A stretch of 64,000 nt of DNA. Source: Trichaptum fuscoviolaceum. Lineage: Eukaryota; Basidiomycota; Agaricomycetes; Hymenochaetales; Trichaptaceae. The stretch's first letter is position 1. The number at the start of each line of letters is the position of its first letter. The notes below the pieces were generated by a model. That model saw only the letters and a program-made list of their open reading frames with translations. It searched no databases and was not told where the DNA came from. Both the position numbers and the translations under genes were made by a program. Shown piece after piece: positions 12,901 to 25,972 of this stretch. Location of the stretch: positions 3,472,001 to 3,536,000 of the forward strand of contig CAJSYZ010000005.1 of the NCBI GenBank assembly GCA_910574455.1. Reading direction: 5' to 3'.

Positions 12901-15900
12901 GGGTTTACTTCCTGGGGCTTGACGATATCGAGAAACTCAGGGAATAGCCCATATCGTCTAAATGGTGTGGCAATCACTCGTGCACAATTGAGGGTAGCCT
13001 CGTGGACGTGAAGGACGTCATTCGTCTGCAAGATGTTACAGATCAGTTCGATAAGCCTTGGGCATCAGATCCCTGGAGAAAGAACGACGCCACAAGTGTC
13101 TCACGCGAGGAGGAACCTCAGCTAGCCTGTGGGTAGAGAACTCTGCTATGGCGGAAATTATTTGACTCCGAGCTCTTATTGGAACATCTCTCGACCTCCT
13201 GACCCAGGGAAGCCATTGACTGGGACGAGTATCACCTATTTTGGCTTGAAGCGACCTCTTCTCGAACACGAAGTGTCGAAATACGAGATTACCTAGTCGT
13301 GTACTGACAATGCTAGTATGTCATGGACGAGATGCAGAAGGAGCAGGAAGAACGGCCTTCTCTTCGTTTCGGCAGACCGCAGGAGTCATTTGGGTTTCAC
13401 GACTTCCGTTCTCGGGAGACCATCGAGCGCCCTCGGAACAAAGGAGGCATTGGCAGGGCTACAAGGTTAGGAACGGAGTAGACTTGACGAGCTTTGCTCT
13501 GTGAATGTAAATCGGTGAGCCATGGGGATGGGGCGATGATGTACACGGAACGGCCTCTACCGAGCTTCAATGACGGCTTTCAATTTTTCATCCTCGGTCG
13601 TGCAGCAGCCCCCTCTCGGAAACTTACTTTGAAGCTAATCGAACGTAGGAAAGAAACTATCCTCTGGCTCCCTCTACCCTGACTACTGGGTTGATGCGTT
13701 ATGGCAAGCAATGGCGTTGCAAATTTTGAGGACGCTGATCTTTCCCTTGTCTGCCTCTATGGTCTGTACTGGAAATCACTCCTGTTTTCCTAATGAGGCG
13801 TCCATTTCGTTCCTCGGACAAGATTCGTCCTTTCCGATATTTCAAGAAGCTTGCATTTCTAATGCGCATTGACTCAGAGCACCTGTCTCGTAACCCGCCA
13901 TTGTCAAGAATAACTATACAGACTCTCGCACAGACTCTCGCACAGCTTGGGTGGGGAGCTTCGCTTTCCCTGCATCGCTTATATGTTCATCCTTGCTTCC
14001 AATGCGTATCGACTCATAGACTTACGAAATCCACCTCTTAGTTCTTCCCCTGTTTCTTTACCTGGGGTCTGTGGGGAGAAGGAAGCCACAAACGTCGCAT
14101 CTTGTGTACGAAAACTGGTCCTCCACCGGCTCTCGCTGAACTTTCTCGTGGGGGGGCGGCAGTCTGACAAGGAGGTTGTATAACAGCGACCAATTCGCTA
14201 TTAAATAATCATCGTCTGTCATCTCGCTATAACCCCCTTAAGCAAAGCTTCTGTCGCTTCTGTCGATATCTTCCTCCGTGCTCATGCTATTGGTTCAATC
14301 ATCCGCTTTATATTCGTCGAATACATGCAGGTCGCAGCATCTAAGTTTACATGCTAGCGCCAGTGGCCTCCGTGGGCGAAGTAATGGGAAAGGGCGATAT
14401 GTACGTTATGGGAAAGAGTAGCAACGCGGCGATCAGACAAAATCAAACCTTGCTCCACAATTGTTACGGCGAAGATCTTCGACCATAGCCTCCCATTCAC
14501 CGTCAAGGTTCGTACTTCTCACGAGTATTCATCTCAACAATTGTTTATCCCCATTCACCTTTCCAAACGGCCTAAAGCACTGTTTGAACTATTTCTTCAC
14601 ACGAGGTAGCGATGGGCAGCAGTCGGTCTTCCAACCACTGGAAGCTCCTGCGGATGATCATGCTCACTCTATCTGTGATTCTGCTAGCCAAACTTCAGAT
14701 CCCTATGAAGGCCATGGCAATACAATCAGCTTTCACCTACCGCTCTTTCTATAGCCCGATTATCTTGTAAACACTCGTGATCAACCAAGGCTTCGGCGTA
14801 AAGTGAGGAGTGAGGAGAGTGGTTGTTGTGGCATACGTATGGAGGAACTACTCAAGTAAATCAGATGCGTGGCACCGTTCGCTCATCGCTTGCCGTAAGT
14901 CCCTGTGAGTCCCTGTCTCAACTGAATATCATTATTTGTCTTTGTGCTGACGCTGACCATTGATAGTGGGCTGGGTCCTCAGTACATCATACACTGGCAT
15001 ACGCCCACTGGCAGGCAGGGTGAAGGATAATACGGCAAAGAGCGAGTGCCTAGTAGCTGCTTCAAAACGTCATCGACGGCGTTGGCGGAATTCCCATACA
15101 GCCGAAGTTGCTCATTGAAACGATTATTACGATATATCTCGAGGCCCGAAAATGATACGAACCGACAAGCTTCCATCTAGTCCACCCCAGTCTGTCGGTG
15201 ATGTTTATATTGACGTATTATATGCAGGTTGTAGGTCAGAGTCACACACTAATATGAGTAATTATTCGAATAATCAAAGCAAGCCAAAAGTACGCCGTCG
15301 TGGCTTCATTGACACAGAGCTTAAAAACCATTGTTTCAAAATACTCGATGCACAATTAAATTAGAACAATCGAATTTTTTTACTGTAAGTTCCTAGCAAG
15401 ATTATATGCTATTTATCCCCCTCTTAACAATAAAAGTCAAAGCTTAGCATGTAAGTATGACGAGTATGTGCGAATATCAAAGGTTTCGGCTATACTCCGA
15501 TGAAGGACAGAGAACCCTATTCCGTTCGAGAAGAGCATATTCGCCAACGGTATGACCATCTCTGTATAAGATTGACAGCGCGAGATGTCGAAGGATTGTA
15601 ATATTGCTTTGCGCCCAGCGTGCCGATAAACTTACTATATTAGTTTACCCTCAAGAGTTCCACACACAGGAGACATGGTCAACTTACGTCGCGATGGTTA
15701 CCAATGGTCAAGCAAGGGAACAGTTCCCCGTAAGTGTAATGCATGAATGTGTCCGGTTCGATATTAGCGCATCACAGGTACCTCCTATCAAGAATTCCGC
15801 TTGCGGCCCTCATCAAGAGGGGGATCAATATGACGGACATGCAATACAAGAACGCGGAGATGAAATACGTACATTGTAAGAAGTAGCTATTCAACCTTGA

Positions 15901-16570
15901 AGAGGCTAATCTCCCCCGACCCAGAGAAATCCAAGTCACATCTTCGTATTCCACGGAACAAGTTGGGATAAAAGCGCCGCTGGAAAACCTGCACGGTCCG
16001 AAGAGTAAGATTACATAGACTTTTTCGTTTCCTCGGCGGACCACACACTGGGCCAGGGTCATGCAAGGTCGAGCCCTCTACTCCATGCCCATCCTGTCGC
16101 GCCAAATCAAAAATATGAACAAAAAGTAGGTTCGTGTGATGATGAGCGATACGGCAAGCCTGATGGGAATTGAGCAGCTTGGATTCGATGTGATCTTTGG
16201 ACATCGGCTTCGCAGGAATGTTAGGCTGCCGAGTCCGACAACCGCATGCATTTCTGTAAGTGTTTGCGAGATCCTGTTGGAGATATTCACATAAGAAAAT
16301 GAGAGCCATAAGGTAGGCGGAAAGGAGACCGTTCCTCGTCGATGCGTGGCTACAATCTGAAAATAGTTGGTTATAAGTATTGATACGGATCATGTTGACA
16401 TACTTCGGATTATTTATTTACATTGATGCTTGTACCATCATCGTCGAGAGATATGCGACTACCTTAATGTCACATTTCAATACTATACATGCAAAAATAG
16501 GTGTGAGCTGAGAGTACCATGGGACAGAAAAACGGAGCAATCAAAATACGTTTACAATGCACATATATTA
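9939..16570. other. Gene-free stretch with weak coding-like remnants
   Basis: Between the WOPR gene and CWC24 there is no complete gene I can support. Around 13020-13480 the plus strand holds several coding-like pieces in changing frames, separated by stops. A degenerate duplication lies at about 13855-14040: two stretches roughly 140 bases apart both read like RIDS..L..NPPL, and a short CAGACTCTCGCA repeat lies at 13919-13942. The rest is AT-richer with short overlapping open frames only. Confidence 0.45.
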
Positions 16571-17675
16571 TCATTGTTCATCGCTCTGCTCGTCGTCGTC
16601 ACTAGCTTCGTTCAATCCCTCAAGCTGTACGCCCTGCTGCTTGACGTCGTCGTCGTCGTCAGCATCCTCCGCATCTTTCTTGTCTTGTTTTTTCCTCATC
16701 TTCTCGATAACTTTGTCAGCTCGGTTGAATAAACCGCCTGTCGGAGTACCACAGGCCAGACATTTGGGGGTCTTAGCATATCGCTTGATCGCGCATGCAG
16801 AGCAGTAATAATGGCCACAGCGAGTGACGACGGGGTCTGTGTACGGTTTTCGGCAAATGAGACATGCGAACGGGACGTCTTCGTCAGAATCACTATCGCT
16901 GTCGGAGCTGTCGTCTCCAACCTGCTTCTTGGCGTTCGCAGCCAGCTTATCTAGCTGCCAGCCCTGTAGATCTGAAATGATACAGAATAAGACGAATGTC
17001 AGTCAGTACAAGAAACAACGAAGCACGGCAGCAATACGTACAAGTTCCACGATCATGCAAGAATTTGCAAGTGTCACCGAAACCACAGTAGCCCGTCTCC
17101 TTGTAGTCCTTACATACGTCTGGCTGGTAGTCCACGATCGTAACAGTCCTTATTGTACTGTTTGTACTTCGTTGTGGCCCAGTTCGCATAGCTTTCGGCA
17201 CCTCTTGATTCTTTTTTATGTGGCTTTTGTACGCACTCTGCCCATGGTAGAGACCATCATCTGGGAGCACCTCATCCTCATCGCCGTTGATCCTAGTCCT
17301 CTTGTTCTTCCTGGCTAGTATCTCTTCCGCCTCATCGCCCGCTAGAATCTCCTGAGCAGCATGCTGATGCGAGCCTGCTGCAGTCCATTTCACGTCTGGC
17401 CCATCACGTACGTCCTCCGCGTCGGGGTCTAAATCATCATCCCTTTGAGACGTGAGCCTCTTCGTTCCTGCCGAGAGCAGGTTGGGGCCTTGCTTTCGGG
17501 GAGGCAACACGACTTGCGACTTGCTTTGCGTGGCTGTTGATGGGCCTGCGCCAGCAGATGTACTTTCCGTAGGTGAGGTGTCTCGCTTCCTGTTATTTGC
17601 TGGCCTTGACTTTCCCTTCTTGAAAAATGGTACAGTAGGCTGGCTATCTGCCATGCTTCCTAGAGGCTTGAACAA
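16571..17675 (-). CDS. CWC24: Pre-mRNA-splicing factor CWC24 (RNF113 family)
   Basis: Spliceosome-associated protein acting in the nucleus around the first catalytic step. Two exons (17675-17042 and 16971-16571, intron 16972-17041). From the ATG at 17654 it has 337 residues; an in-frame ATG at 17675 would add seven. Order of parts: a basic N-terminus with FFKKGKSRP; an acidic linker; a CCCH zinc finger (C-x8-C-x5-C-x3-H) with VCKDYKETGYCGFGDTCKF near residues 179-204; the GTYLQGWQLD linker typical of the family, split by the intron; an acidic Ser/Asp run; a C3HC4 RING finger with Cys241, Cys244, Cys256, His258, Cys261, Cys264, Cys275 and Cys278; and a Lys-rich then Asp/Glu-rich tail. CCCH plus RING in this order is diagnostic of CWC24/RNF113A. 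All zinc ligands are intact. Confidence 0.95.
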
Positions 17676-20035
17676 AATGGAGGTCTGTGGTAGGAAATGA
17701 TTGGATTAGAACTTCGTGCGTGGTTGATTCAAATCATTATTGAAATAAATCTAATAACAAAAAAGTTGCTGATTAAGCTGAGTACTTAGTACTCCGAGTC
17801 AGGGTAGTAGCTACTATCATGATTCGTCCCTGAGTACCTATTTATAGTTTTACTACTACCATAGTAGTTAGGGTCTGTAACTACGCATTCTACCATGTCT
17901 CCAGCTTTTGCAAAAAAAATGAAGGACAAATGAGACAATCGTAGGGGAAGAATAATAAAAGGGGGGGGGGGGATTAGATCGGCGGCGATCAACAACCCAA
18001 GCTTAGTTTCAATCAGAGTAAAGCGTTTTCGACTCAATTGGACCCTCAAGAAAGTTTATTGTGCCTACTTTGAGTCTCATCACCTTCATAACTTATGGCA
18101 AATGCGCCTATCTCATTCGAAATCAAAGAAGCTCCTTTTCCAATCCCGTCTGAGGTGGGTGCGTGGCGATGAATTTTAATTCGACATCGCAAACAAACTA
18201 TTCCGCTACCTTTGGGGCTCAACTATTACTTTGGTCTTGAAATCAATGGTCACTAATCACTTAGTAGGGGAGCAGTCGCTGCCCTGCCCCCTTCTGTTTC
18301 TGAGAATGTAACTATGAGATAAACAAACACAGTTAGCCAAAAGCCTAACATGAGTTCTTCGATCGCAATCTTACGTTTGTGGTCAATTACTGGGAGTTAG
18401 TTCAAACGCTGTCTGGTCTGACGTCGAGCGACGAGCCTTGACCACTTCCACTCTCTTTCTCATTCCCGTCCCCTGCTCCGGAAATCTTCTACATCAGAAT
18501 CATTCGAAGTCCATGATACGGCTAAGAGGGATTTGACTGATGACTGCCGTTTTGCTCGTCACTGGCGATTGAGTGGCGTTAGACTTTCAGGGAAGAGGGT
18601 ATTCGGTGACCTCCGTTGGTCTGTCACTACGATATTCGTTAGGCAGCCTAACATACCTGTATGGGATTTCATCCGGCGCAGTATTTCCTCCAGCAATGAT
18701 ATATATTAGCACTAAGGTTGTTCATTGCACGACCCAGGGATATGGTTAGGTTTGGTTCAAGTATAATCCCCGGGGTCATTGTGTCGTAAGGTTGTGGGTT
18801 GGAACATTATCTGTTTGAAATCACGATCAGAAGTCGCCGTCCACTGCGCATTTTTGGTCGTCAAGCATGACAAGCTGCAATTCCTAGGCCATGTCGTGAG
18901 CAAGCAGGATATAAGGATTCGTGAGCATCAAACTTTACCGGCGTCTGTATCTTCTGCAGCTAATTGCTCATGGATGATTGTGCCATGATGGTATGTTTTG
19001 GCAGAATTCATTGATTGAAGTCCCATGGCGGGAAATGACGACCTAGAAAAGGAACACACTACGACATACTATTGTGCTCGTCGTAATGGAAATAAATACT
19101 GACGGTCCGCTTTCACGGAAGAATAATTTTGGAGTAAGGTGACTTTACAAGTTCCCGATTAGCGAACGAATTTCCGGGTCAAAGGGTTTTCTAGAGTCTC
19201 GAAGTCGCGAAGTTGGCTGAATTAGTGCATAACTTGAGCTACAGATCAAGAGATTGTCCCAAATATGAACAAGAGTTTTAGAGGCAATTGCTTTCGAAAG
19301 ACATTCCATCATCGACAAGGTCACTTAGAATCTCAGTCGAATTCTCAGATGTCGTCACCGTATGAGCGAAGTCTTGGCAAGCAACCAGGTCTGGCAGAAG
19401 AATTAAGGCCGAGAACTGCCTTAAGGCTTGCGCTCAAAGCTGAAACTTCAAGTCCTCAATGAGAGAGCTTTAGCGTTAAACAAGGAGATGTGGATCTGAT
19501 CTCAATGCTTTCTTGTGTTCCTTGCAATGTAGAGGCAGAGATCAACGTGTAGCTATTGAAAGAATGAAGTCAACGCTATAACTTATCATAGATATTAGCA
19601 CATTGACGCACAGCAAGCAACTTGAATGGTTAATGCTCCTTTTCTGAGGCGACCGGTTTCATAGCTCTGCACAACATTTGTTGGTAAACATTAATCTAGG
19701 AGGATGTTGTAGCAAAAGCTCAGCACTTACGTGGGTGTAAAAATCCTGGTCGTGACGTACTGCAAATCAGGTTATTTATGAATTTACTCTCCCAACATTT
19801 GCAGCAAGCAACGATTCGAGAGCACAAGTACGATGAATCTTTGGCGACTTGCGATCCATAGCTTCGACTCAGAAGGCAAGAGAGTGAAAGTTGCTGCAGC
19901 GAGGGCAGTGGGCTTGGCGAGAGACTCGGCACCACCGCAGCAAGCTCTTCAGGCCGTTGCCGTGTGGAGATCAGGATTTATAAAGTCCGTTAGTGAACTG
20001 TAGTTTCATCATCCGTTCTTCTCCCCTTCCACCGG
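17676..20035. other. Intergenic stretch between divergent CWC24 and MINDY genes
   Basis: About 2.4 kb separates the starts of two divergently transcribed genes. It contains a run of 12 G near 17961-17972, and a short palindrome-rich segment at about 17785-17880 with repeated GTAGTAG/CTACTAC and GTACTTAGTAC-like words. No open frame here is convincing. The last hundred bases before 20036 are pyrimidine-rich (TTCTTCTCCCCTTCC), as expected for a fungal leader. Confidence 0.5.
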
Positions 20036-21831
20036 ATGGCAGAACAGATACCGACAGCGATTACGAACAATGAAACCGTGAGCGTGCCAGCGCCTGTGAG
20101 GACTATAGACGAGGAACGTGAGGCCATCGCGAAGGCAAAAGCGGCTAACGCGCGTGCCGTGCAGAACTCACGCGAGAGTGCATGGTTTTTGAAGGTTATT
20201 ACTTTTGGCGGACAGCAAAAGAAGATTATAACACAGAACTATAATGGGTGCGTGCTCATCAATAGATGACTTGAGGAAAATATGCTGATGGTTTTTTGAT
20301 CGTAGTCCTTGCTCGTTCATTGCGATATGTGAGTTACTTCGTGTGGTTTGGCTTTTCAAGAGTTCATGCGAGTTGTAGGTAACATCCTCATCCTCCGTGG
20401 CGACATAGAAATTCTACCGCTAGAACGTACCTCCGTTTCATATGAGTTTCTTTCTCAACTTGTTGGAGAGTACCTCCTTCACGCGGCACCAGATGTGGAC
20501 ATATCACCTGCGCTGACGATGATGCCTCTGACGCAATGTATGTTTGTCTCAGAACCTTTCTTCTTGTTACTTACGCAGCAAACCAGATGGAATGGACTTA
20601 AACCCTCTCTTCACGTCTCACACGTCTTTCAGACCAGCAGGCGACGCAGGCGCTTTGAAACTTTTCGAACAAGCAAACATTCAGTTGGTGCACGGATGGC
20701 TCGTCGACCCTTCCAGCCCGGAATATAATGCAGTTGCTGCCGTCGAGGACTATGACAACGCGGTCAATCTGATTGTTGAGGCGGATATCCTTACTCGAGG
20801 TCAATTTGTAGTTGACAATAACGCATCGGGGCCGAGCTCGAGTTCAGCAGGACCGTCAACTCAAACACATGAGAATTGGTCAGAAGATGATAGTCGAAAG
20901 GTAGCGAATGGTCAGTCTAGCTAGCGCTCATATAAGGTCGATTCACTGATAATTTTCTAGCTGTCGCTGTCCGTAATTTCCTCGACACGACGAGCTCCCA
21001 GCTCACTTATCACGGCTTGTTCACACTTACCTCTACACTGGCACCAGGCGCACTCGTGGCTCTTTTTCGTGGATCTCATTTGTCCGTATTATACAAGCCT
21101 CCCTCAAGAAGGAAAATCGCACAACCAGCCGCTACAGATGCTCTCGAAAATCAAGCGTCATCATCCTCTGCGAATCCATCTGAGGGACTTCATTCAGAGT
21201 CTTCTCCCTCCGAGCCATCGTCGGGAGTTAATGACAATGTTGTAGCGGAAAAAGAGGAACAGGATCACACAATCTATGTCCTTAGTACAGATCACGTTTT
21301 CCTCCACGAACCATCTGTTGTATGGGAACGGCTGGACGATGTAGATGGCAGTGCGTCAAGCTTCGTTGACTCCGATTTTCGTCGCTCGACCCCTGCCGGT
21401 GGTGATTGGGCTGGACAAACTGCCGAGCATGTCGCTGCTGCAATTCAGCGCCAGAACCAGGTGTTCCCAGAATTTGATCCTGCGGAGTGAGTCGTCGTTC
21501 TGATCACCTCCCCCTAATGGTTAATGCATTTGTCTGACTATCCCATCCTTCTAGCCAAGAACTCGCTCGTCAGCTTCAGGCAGAAGAAGATGCTCGAGCA
21601 CACGAAATCTATGCACAGCGTGAGCGGCAACGGAAGCTGCAGCTGCAGCAACAACAATACCCACAACAAGGCTATAGACCAATGGATCCCCGACAACAAC
21701 AGTATATAGATCCCAGAGAACCTCAATATCAGCAACAACAGTACTATACTCAACAAGGTGTTCCTCCTCAGCAACCTCAAGGATTTAAGCCAGTGAAGAT
21801 GAAGAGGGATAAATCTTGCCTTATAATGTGA
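20036..21831 (+). CDS. MINDY-family deubiquitinase with MIU and CaaX box
   Basis: Cysteine protease family that trims Lys48-linked ubiquitin chains. Exons 20036-20247, 20306-20328, 20379-20537, 20587-20910, 20961-21486 and 21555-21831 give 506 residues. The catalytic block is QNYNGPCSFIAICNIL, with the nucleophile at Cys73 after the family's Q-N-x-x-G-P-C; the catalytic His is His279 in LFRGSHLSVLYK. A ubiquitin-binding MIU motif, DQELARQLQAEEDARAHEIY, covers residues 415-434. A Gln/Tyr/Pro-rich low-complexity stretch follows, and the protein ends KRDKSCLIM, a C-terminal CaaX box that predicts prenylation and membrane attachment. A Ser/Glu-rich insertion between the His block and ITV-like strand DHTIYVLSTDHVF is a lineage feature. 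The catalytic Cys is encoded in a 23-nt exon. The gene converges tail-to-tail with CTR9, only 262 bases away. Confidence 0.92.
20306..20328 (+). other. 23-nt micro-exon carrying the MINDY catalytic cysteine
   Basis: Flanked by introns 20248-20305 (58 nt) and 20329-20378 (50 nt), both GT-AG. It supplies the last base of Gly71, then Pro72-Cys73-Ser-Phe-Ile-Ala-Ile and the first base of the next Cys. Skipping it would remove the active site and shift the frame. Confidence 0.85.
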
Positions 21832-22093
21832 ACAATAATTGTTTTGATTTGAAAGCTGTATACCCTCGAAGTTTGGTGGCAAATTAGTTGATCGTGGATT
21901 TTTGCTTTGTATAGTGGTTTGCTATTTTTATGTAGCTTAATATTCTGTCAAATGCAGTCGTACGTTCTGAGACTATAATAAGGATTGCTGTACAATACAC
22001 CAGTTAGAGAAGAGTGTTCAATAATATAAAGATGCGTAAAGATACAGAGCATCGGAAAGCGAAAGCACGATAAGTAAGGATATAATCAAAGCA

Positions 22094-25000
22094 TCATGAC
22101 ATTTCCTCGTCTGAGTCCGAAATCATCTCTTTGCTCTTGCTATAGAGAGAGTAAGAACATTTGAGCAAGAAATGGTATGATAGATGCGTGTGACTTACAA
22201 TTGCTTCTTTCGAGGCTGAGTAGCCGCAGCACCTTCCTCGTCATCCTCGTCCCGAACGACACGTTTCTTTTGCGGGCGCTGGACACAAAGATGAGAATCC
22301 TCCTCGAAAATCGATGATAATATGGATGACCAACCTTCTTTGGGCGATCTTCCATCTCTTCCCCACTAAATAGCGCTTCCTCTTCCGTCACTTCCCCTCC
22401 ACTAGCCACCGGTCCCTCTTTCCTGAGTTTGCCTTTCCTCTTTTTCTTCGGCTCGGACGTGCCAGCGCCCTCATCACCGCTGACTGCCGCTGACGCATTC
22501 TCAACCCTCTGCTTCTTTGGACCCTTCCTAGGCCGTTTCTCTTTCTCTTCGTCACTGTCACCCGCCATGGCCGCCGACCACTGTTGCGCTACCTCCCTAT
22601 CTTGACGTCGTTTCTCCGCGAGCTCTATATTTTGTTGTCGAAGTAGTTCTTCCTTTTCTTGACGCTCCTTTTCTTGCCTTTCCTTCTCTTCTTGCCGTCG
22701 TGCCCGTGCAACTGCAAGCTTCTCTTCTTGTGCAGCCTCATGCTCGCGTTGCTTAGCTATGTGCTCGTCACCGCGCCGTAGGAGATTTTCGCCATATTTA
22801 CGACGTTGGTCAGCAATGTCTCGATCATAAGGAACATATGAACCCTTGTCTGCAGCTAATGATCCGAATAACCTAAATATGAAACGTGGTTACTTATTCA
22901 TATAAGTGCAATGTAGTATGAGTTGCTTACTTTTGCGCCTCAACAGCTTGTTGGACAGCCTTCTCTAGGTCTGCCAAACTTCGCTTCGCTGGCGGGATGG
23001 CGAATAACATTTCTGCCGCTTTTTGCATGATCATAGCAATATTATACACGTTCGCCTTTTCGGAAGGATGAATCCTTTGCGCCATCTGCGCATACCGCAG
23101 AGCATTCTGAAGGGAGCTGAAGGCATGCACCTGATCCTTCTGAGCCTTGGCGTACCAAGCACGACAGAGGTTATGCAGGATAGTCACGTCTGAACCGGTT
23201 CCAGCGGTTGCTTGATGCCGTTTGTGGGCCGTTTCATACTATGCAAAGTCTCTTTCATCAAATATACCACTAAGCACTCCACGTAATGACTTACGCTCTC
23301 TATTGCTCGATCGAACTCCTCGCGCACGAAGAAACAATGCCCCATGTTGATATAGACGCTGGGATCATTGGAACACTCTCGTACTTTTGCGAAGATATCC
23401 AGAGCCTCCCTCGCAGTTTGCAATCGACGCGCAGCTTCTTCTGCGCTGCTCGTTAACACTGGCCTCAAAGCACTCAACACATCCTCCGCTGTAATAATCG
23501 CCAAGCCCTGTGCTGCAAACGCACATTTTTCGTCGAGCTGCAATGCGCGTTCGTAGAACTCTGCAGCGCGCTGGTAGCCTCTGCGCCTCTCTTCTTGTCC
23601 TTTCGGACTCACATCTCTGTTTTCCCTGGATGTGTGGAATTGGATCCACCCGAGAGCACAGTGAGAGTAGACATCATGCGCGTCGACGTTTTTGAGCGTT
23701 TCCACGACAAAGTCCTTCGCTGGCTTGACGAGTTGCTTTCCTATAAGGAAATGTGTTAATGCGGCACGCACTTCGAGGTTCTTTGGTGCACTTGACTGCG
23801 CTGCCTTCAGAAGTTCGTGTGCCTCCTCATTCTTGTTCTGGGAACGAAGGAGGAATGCTTGCCGAACCTTCGCATCGACGTACTCAGGATGACGGCCGAT
23901 GAGCTTACTGTACGCGTCCTGTGCTAGCCCGGTGTCACCAGAGTCCTCGTAGACACGAGCAAGGTTGTACAGTATGGTGGTTGTCATTGCATCGCCGTCC
24001 TTTCCGGTGGCAGAGTTTGCATCTATGAGGGCTTGCTCATACATACCACGTGATTCTGTGAGTTCTCCGTCTAAGTGTTTAAGCACAGCTAAGTTATTGA
24101 TGAGACGAGGTTCGGCCTTGCCACCAGCAGCCACTCTGGCTTGGACAGCACGTACGGCCTCTTCCAAGATTCTGCGCATCTTGACTCGATTTTCGTCTTG
24201 CCACAGCTTTGCGGCCTCAACAAATAGTTCCACATCCTCGCCAAGAAGCGCTCGAGCTTTTGCTACTGTAAGACTATCCGTGGATTTGCTAGTCGCAATC
24301 CCAGTTGAGCTAATGCCAATAGCTTTGAGCACATCTTCGTAGAGATTGCGTGCCTTCAGTCGTTCAGCCGTGATGTCCGAAGAACTCATCCCGGGACGAG
24401 GTAACGCACGAAGAGAGGCAAGAAGAACTTGAACCTCAAGATGCTTTTGAGGATTGGGAGACTGGAGAAGAGCATCAAGAGTGTGAATCGCTCCTGGAAT
24501 TTCATCATGAGAGATTTGTACTTGAGATAGACCGATTGCAGCAAGTGCGTTCTTCGGGCTGCCTTTCAGTGCAGCCTGGAAGTGCTTTGAGGCATCTTGT
24601 AATCGGGTTGTATTGCCTGCCTGTGCTTCTGCCTGTGCTAGGGTTCCCGCGTGTATATGGCCTGAGGCAAACAGGGCAAGGATATCCGCAAATTGGATTG
24701 TCCGTTCCGCAAGCTTAAGCGCTGCACGATGATCTCCTCTTCTCCGAAAGTAGCTACACAGCGCATTCGCTGCGGCCGCATTCTTGTTATTTGCCTTAAA
24801 CGAGCGTTCGAGAAGCTTCGTGCCCTTGAAATATGCAGCAGCACGCTCCTCTTCGTCACCGGTCTGTGGATCCTTGCTAGAATTGATGGCCTCCAAGCCA
24901 AGAAGTAGGTTCGCTGCCCAACAATCATCCGGATGCACCTCTAAGCTACGCTCCCAGCACTTTCGAGCATTTTCCTTTTGGTCCAAAGCCCAAAAACAAA

Positions 25001-25972
25001 GGCCAATGCCGATACGTGGGTCCGGTCGTGTATCGGGCGCAATCGTGAGTACCTGTTGGAAAAGTCGCAATGCTTGTGGATATTGCTTGCGAGCGTACGT
25101 GATGCGTGCTTTCCCCAAAAGAGCAACAACGTTGTTCTTTTTTATCGCGAGGACAGCTTCGAAGGAAGAATAAGCATCATCGAGAGCGGTACGCGATAGT
25201 TGATGTATTCCACGCGTTAGGAAAGCGTTAACGTTTTGTTGATCGTTTTCCCGGGCTATTGCGTCACCTGTGTTCAGGTATTGCGCTGCGAGTTGATGAT
25301 ATGCTTCCTTTGGTTTGTCTTTCGATACATTGTCCTGACCTGTCAAATATGCAAGAGTTAGCGATAGTCCCTGTCTTACAATGTAAGCTTAAAAATGTGA
25401 ACTGAGCGCCATTGTACATAGAATCATGTCATGAACCAATATTGGTTAAATTGGCAGATTTTCCGAGCATTGAGCGTTTCGAGCGCGATATACTGTAACG
25501 GATTGTGGCAGTGGTGCGAAAGAGATATCCTAATACTATTTATTTATACAAAAGGGGACACTCACGAGGACTGTCCAAATGGATCTTGGGTGCTTTGCGG
25601 GATCTTGCAAGCTGAATGTTCGCTAGAAGATGATATATAGGAGGTAGAGAAGCTTGTTCTCCACTGGACGAGAATTCTGTTCATTCTTCAATCTACTTGC
25701 ATTGAGTATAGTTGAATGAACTACGTACGCTGTATGGCCTTCAAAGCTATACTTTCAGCACCATCCAGCAAGCCACCCTTCCAATACTCCCAAGCAAGTT
25801 TCGTCCACTTGTTTATCTTGGAGTTTGCATCTACCAAAAGGTCTATAATATCTTCTGGATTTGGTTCGAGTCTATCAAGGTCAATGGTGACAATTTCTTG
25901 CCCATGAAGTTCAATATCCATTGACCGGCCCGGCGCCGGGGGAGGCGGAGAGCCATAGTCGTCGTCGTCCAT
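22094..25972 (-). CDS. CTR9: CTR9, TPR subunit of the Paf1 complex
   Basis: Scaffold subunit of the Paf1 complex, which travels with RNA polymerase II and supports histone modification. Seven exons (25972-25729, 25676-25566, 25339-23295, 23238-22931, 22872-22335, 22278-22199, 22139-22094) sum to 1,123 residues, a normal size for the family. The N-terminus has the CTR9 hallmark of an acidic start, EIVTIDLDRLEPNPEDII, WTKLAWEYWKGG and HLLANIQLARSRKAPKIHLD. Exon 3 holds a long series of tetratricopeptide repeats. The C-terminal quarter turns into a Lys/Arg/Glu/Gln-rich helical segment (REHEAAQEEKLAVARARRQ and following), then alternating acidic and basic blocks ending SDSDEEMS, as in other CTR9 proteins. 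Intron 25340-25565 is unusually long here (226 nt). It shares a 215-bp divergent promoter with the LysM gene. No damage seen. Confidence 0.95.

Noticed and set aside
15887..16393. 168-codon minus-strand frame downstream of CWC24
   Set aside because: No domain and irregular composition, and two further minus-strand frames (15772-16062 and 16078-16290) are open over the same bases.
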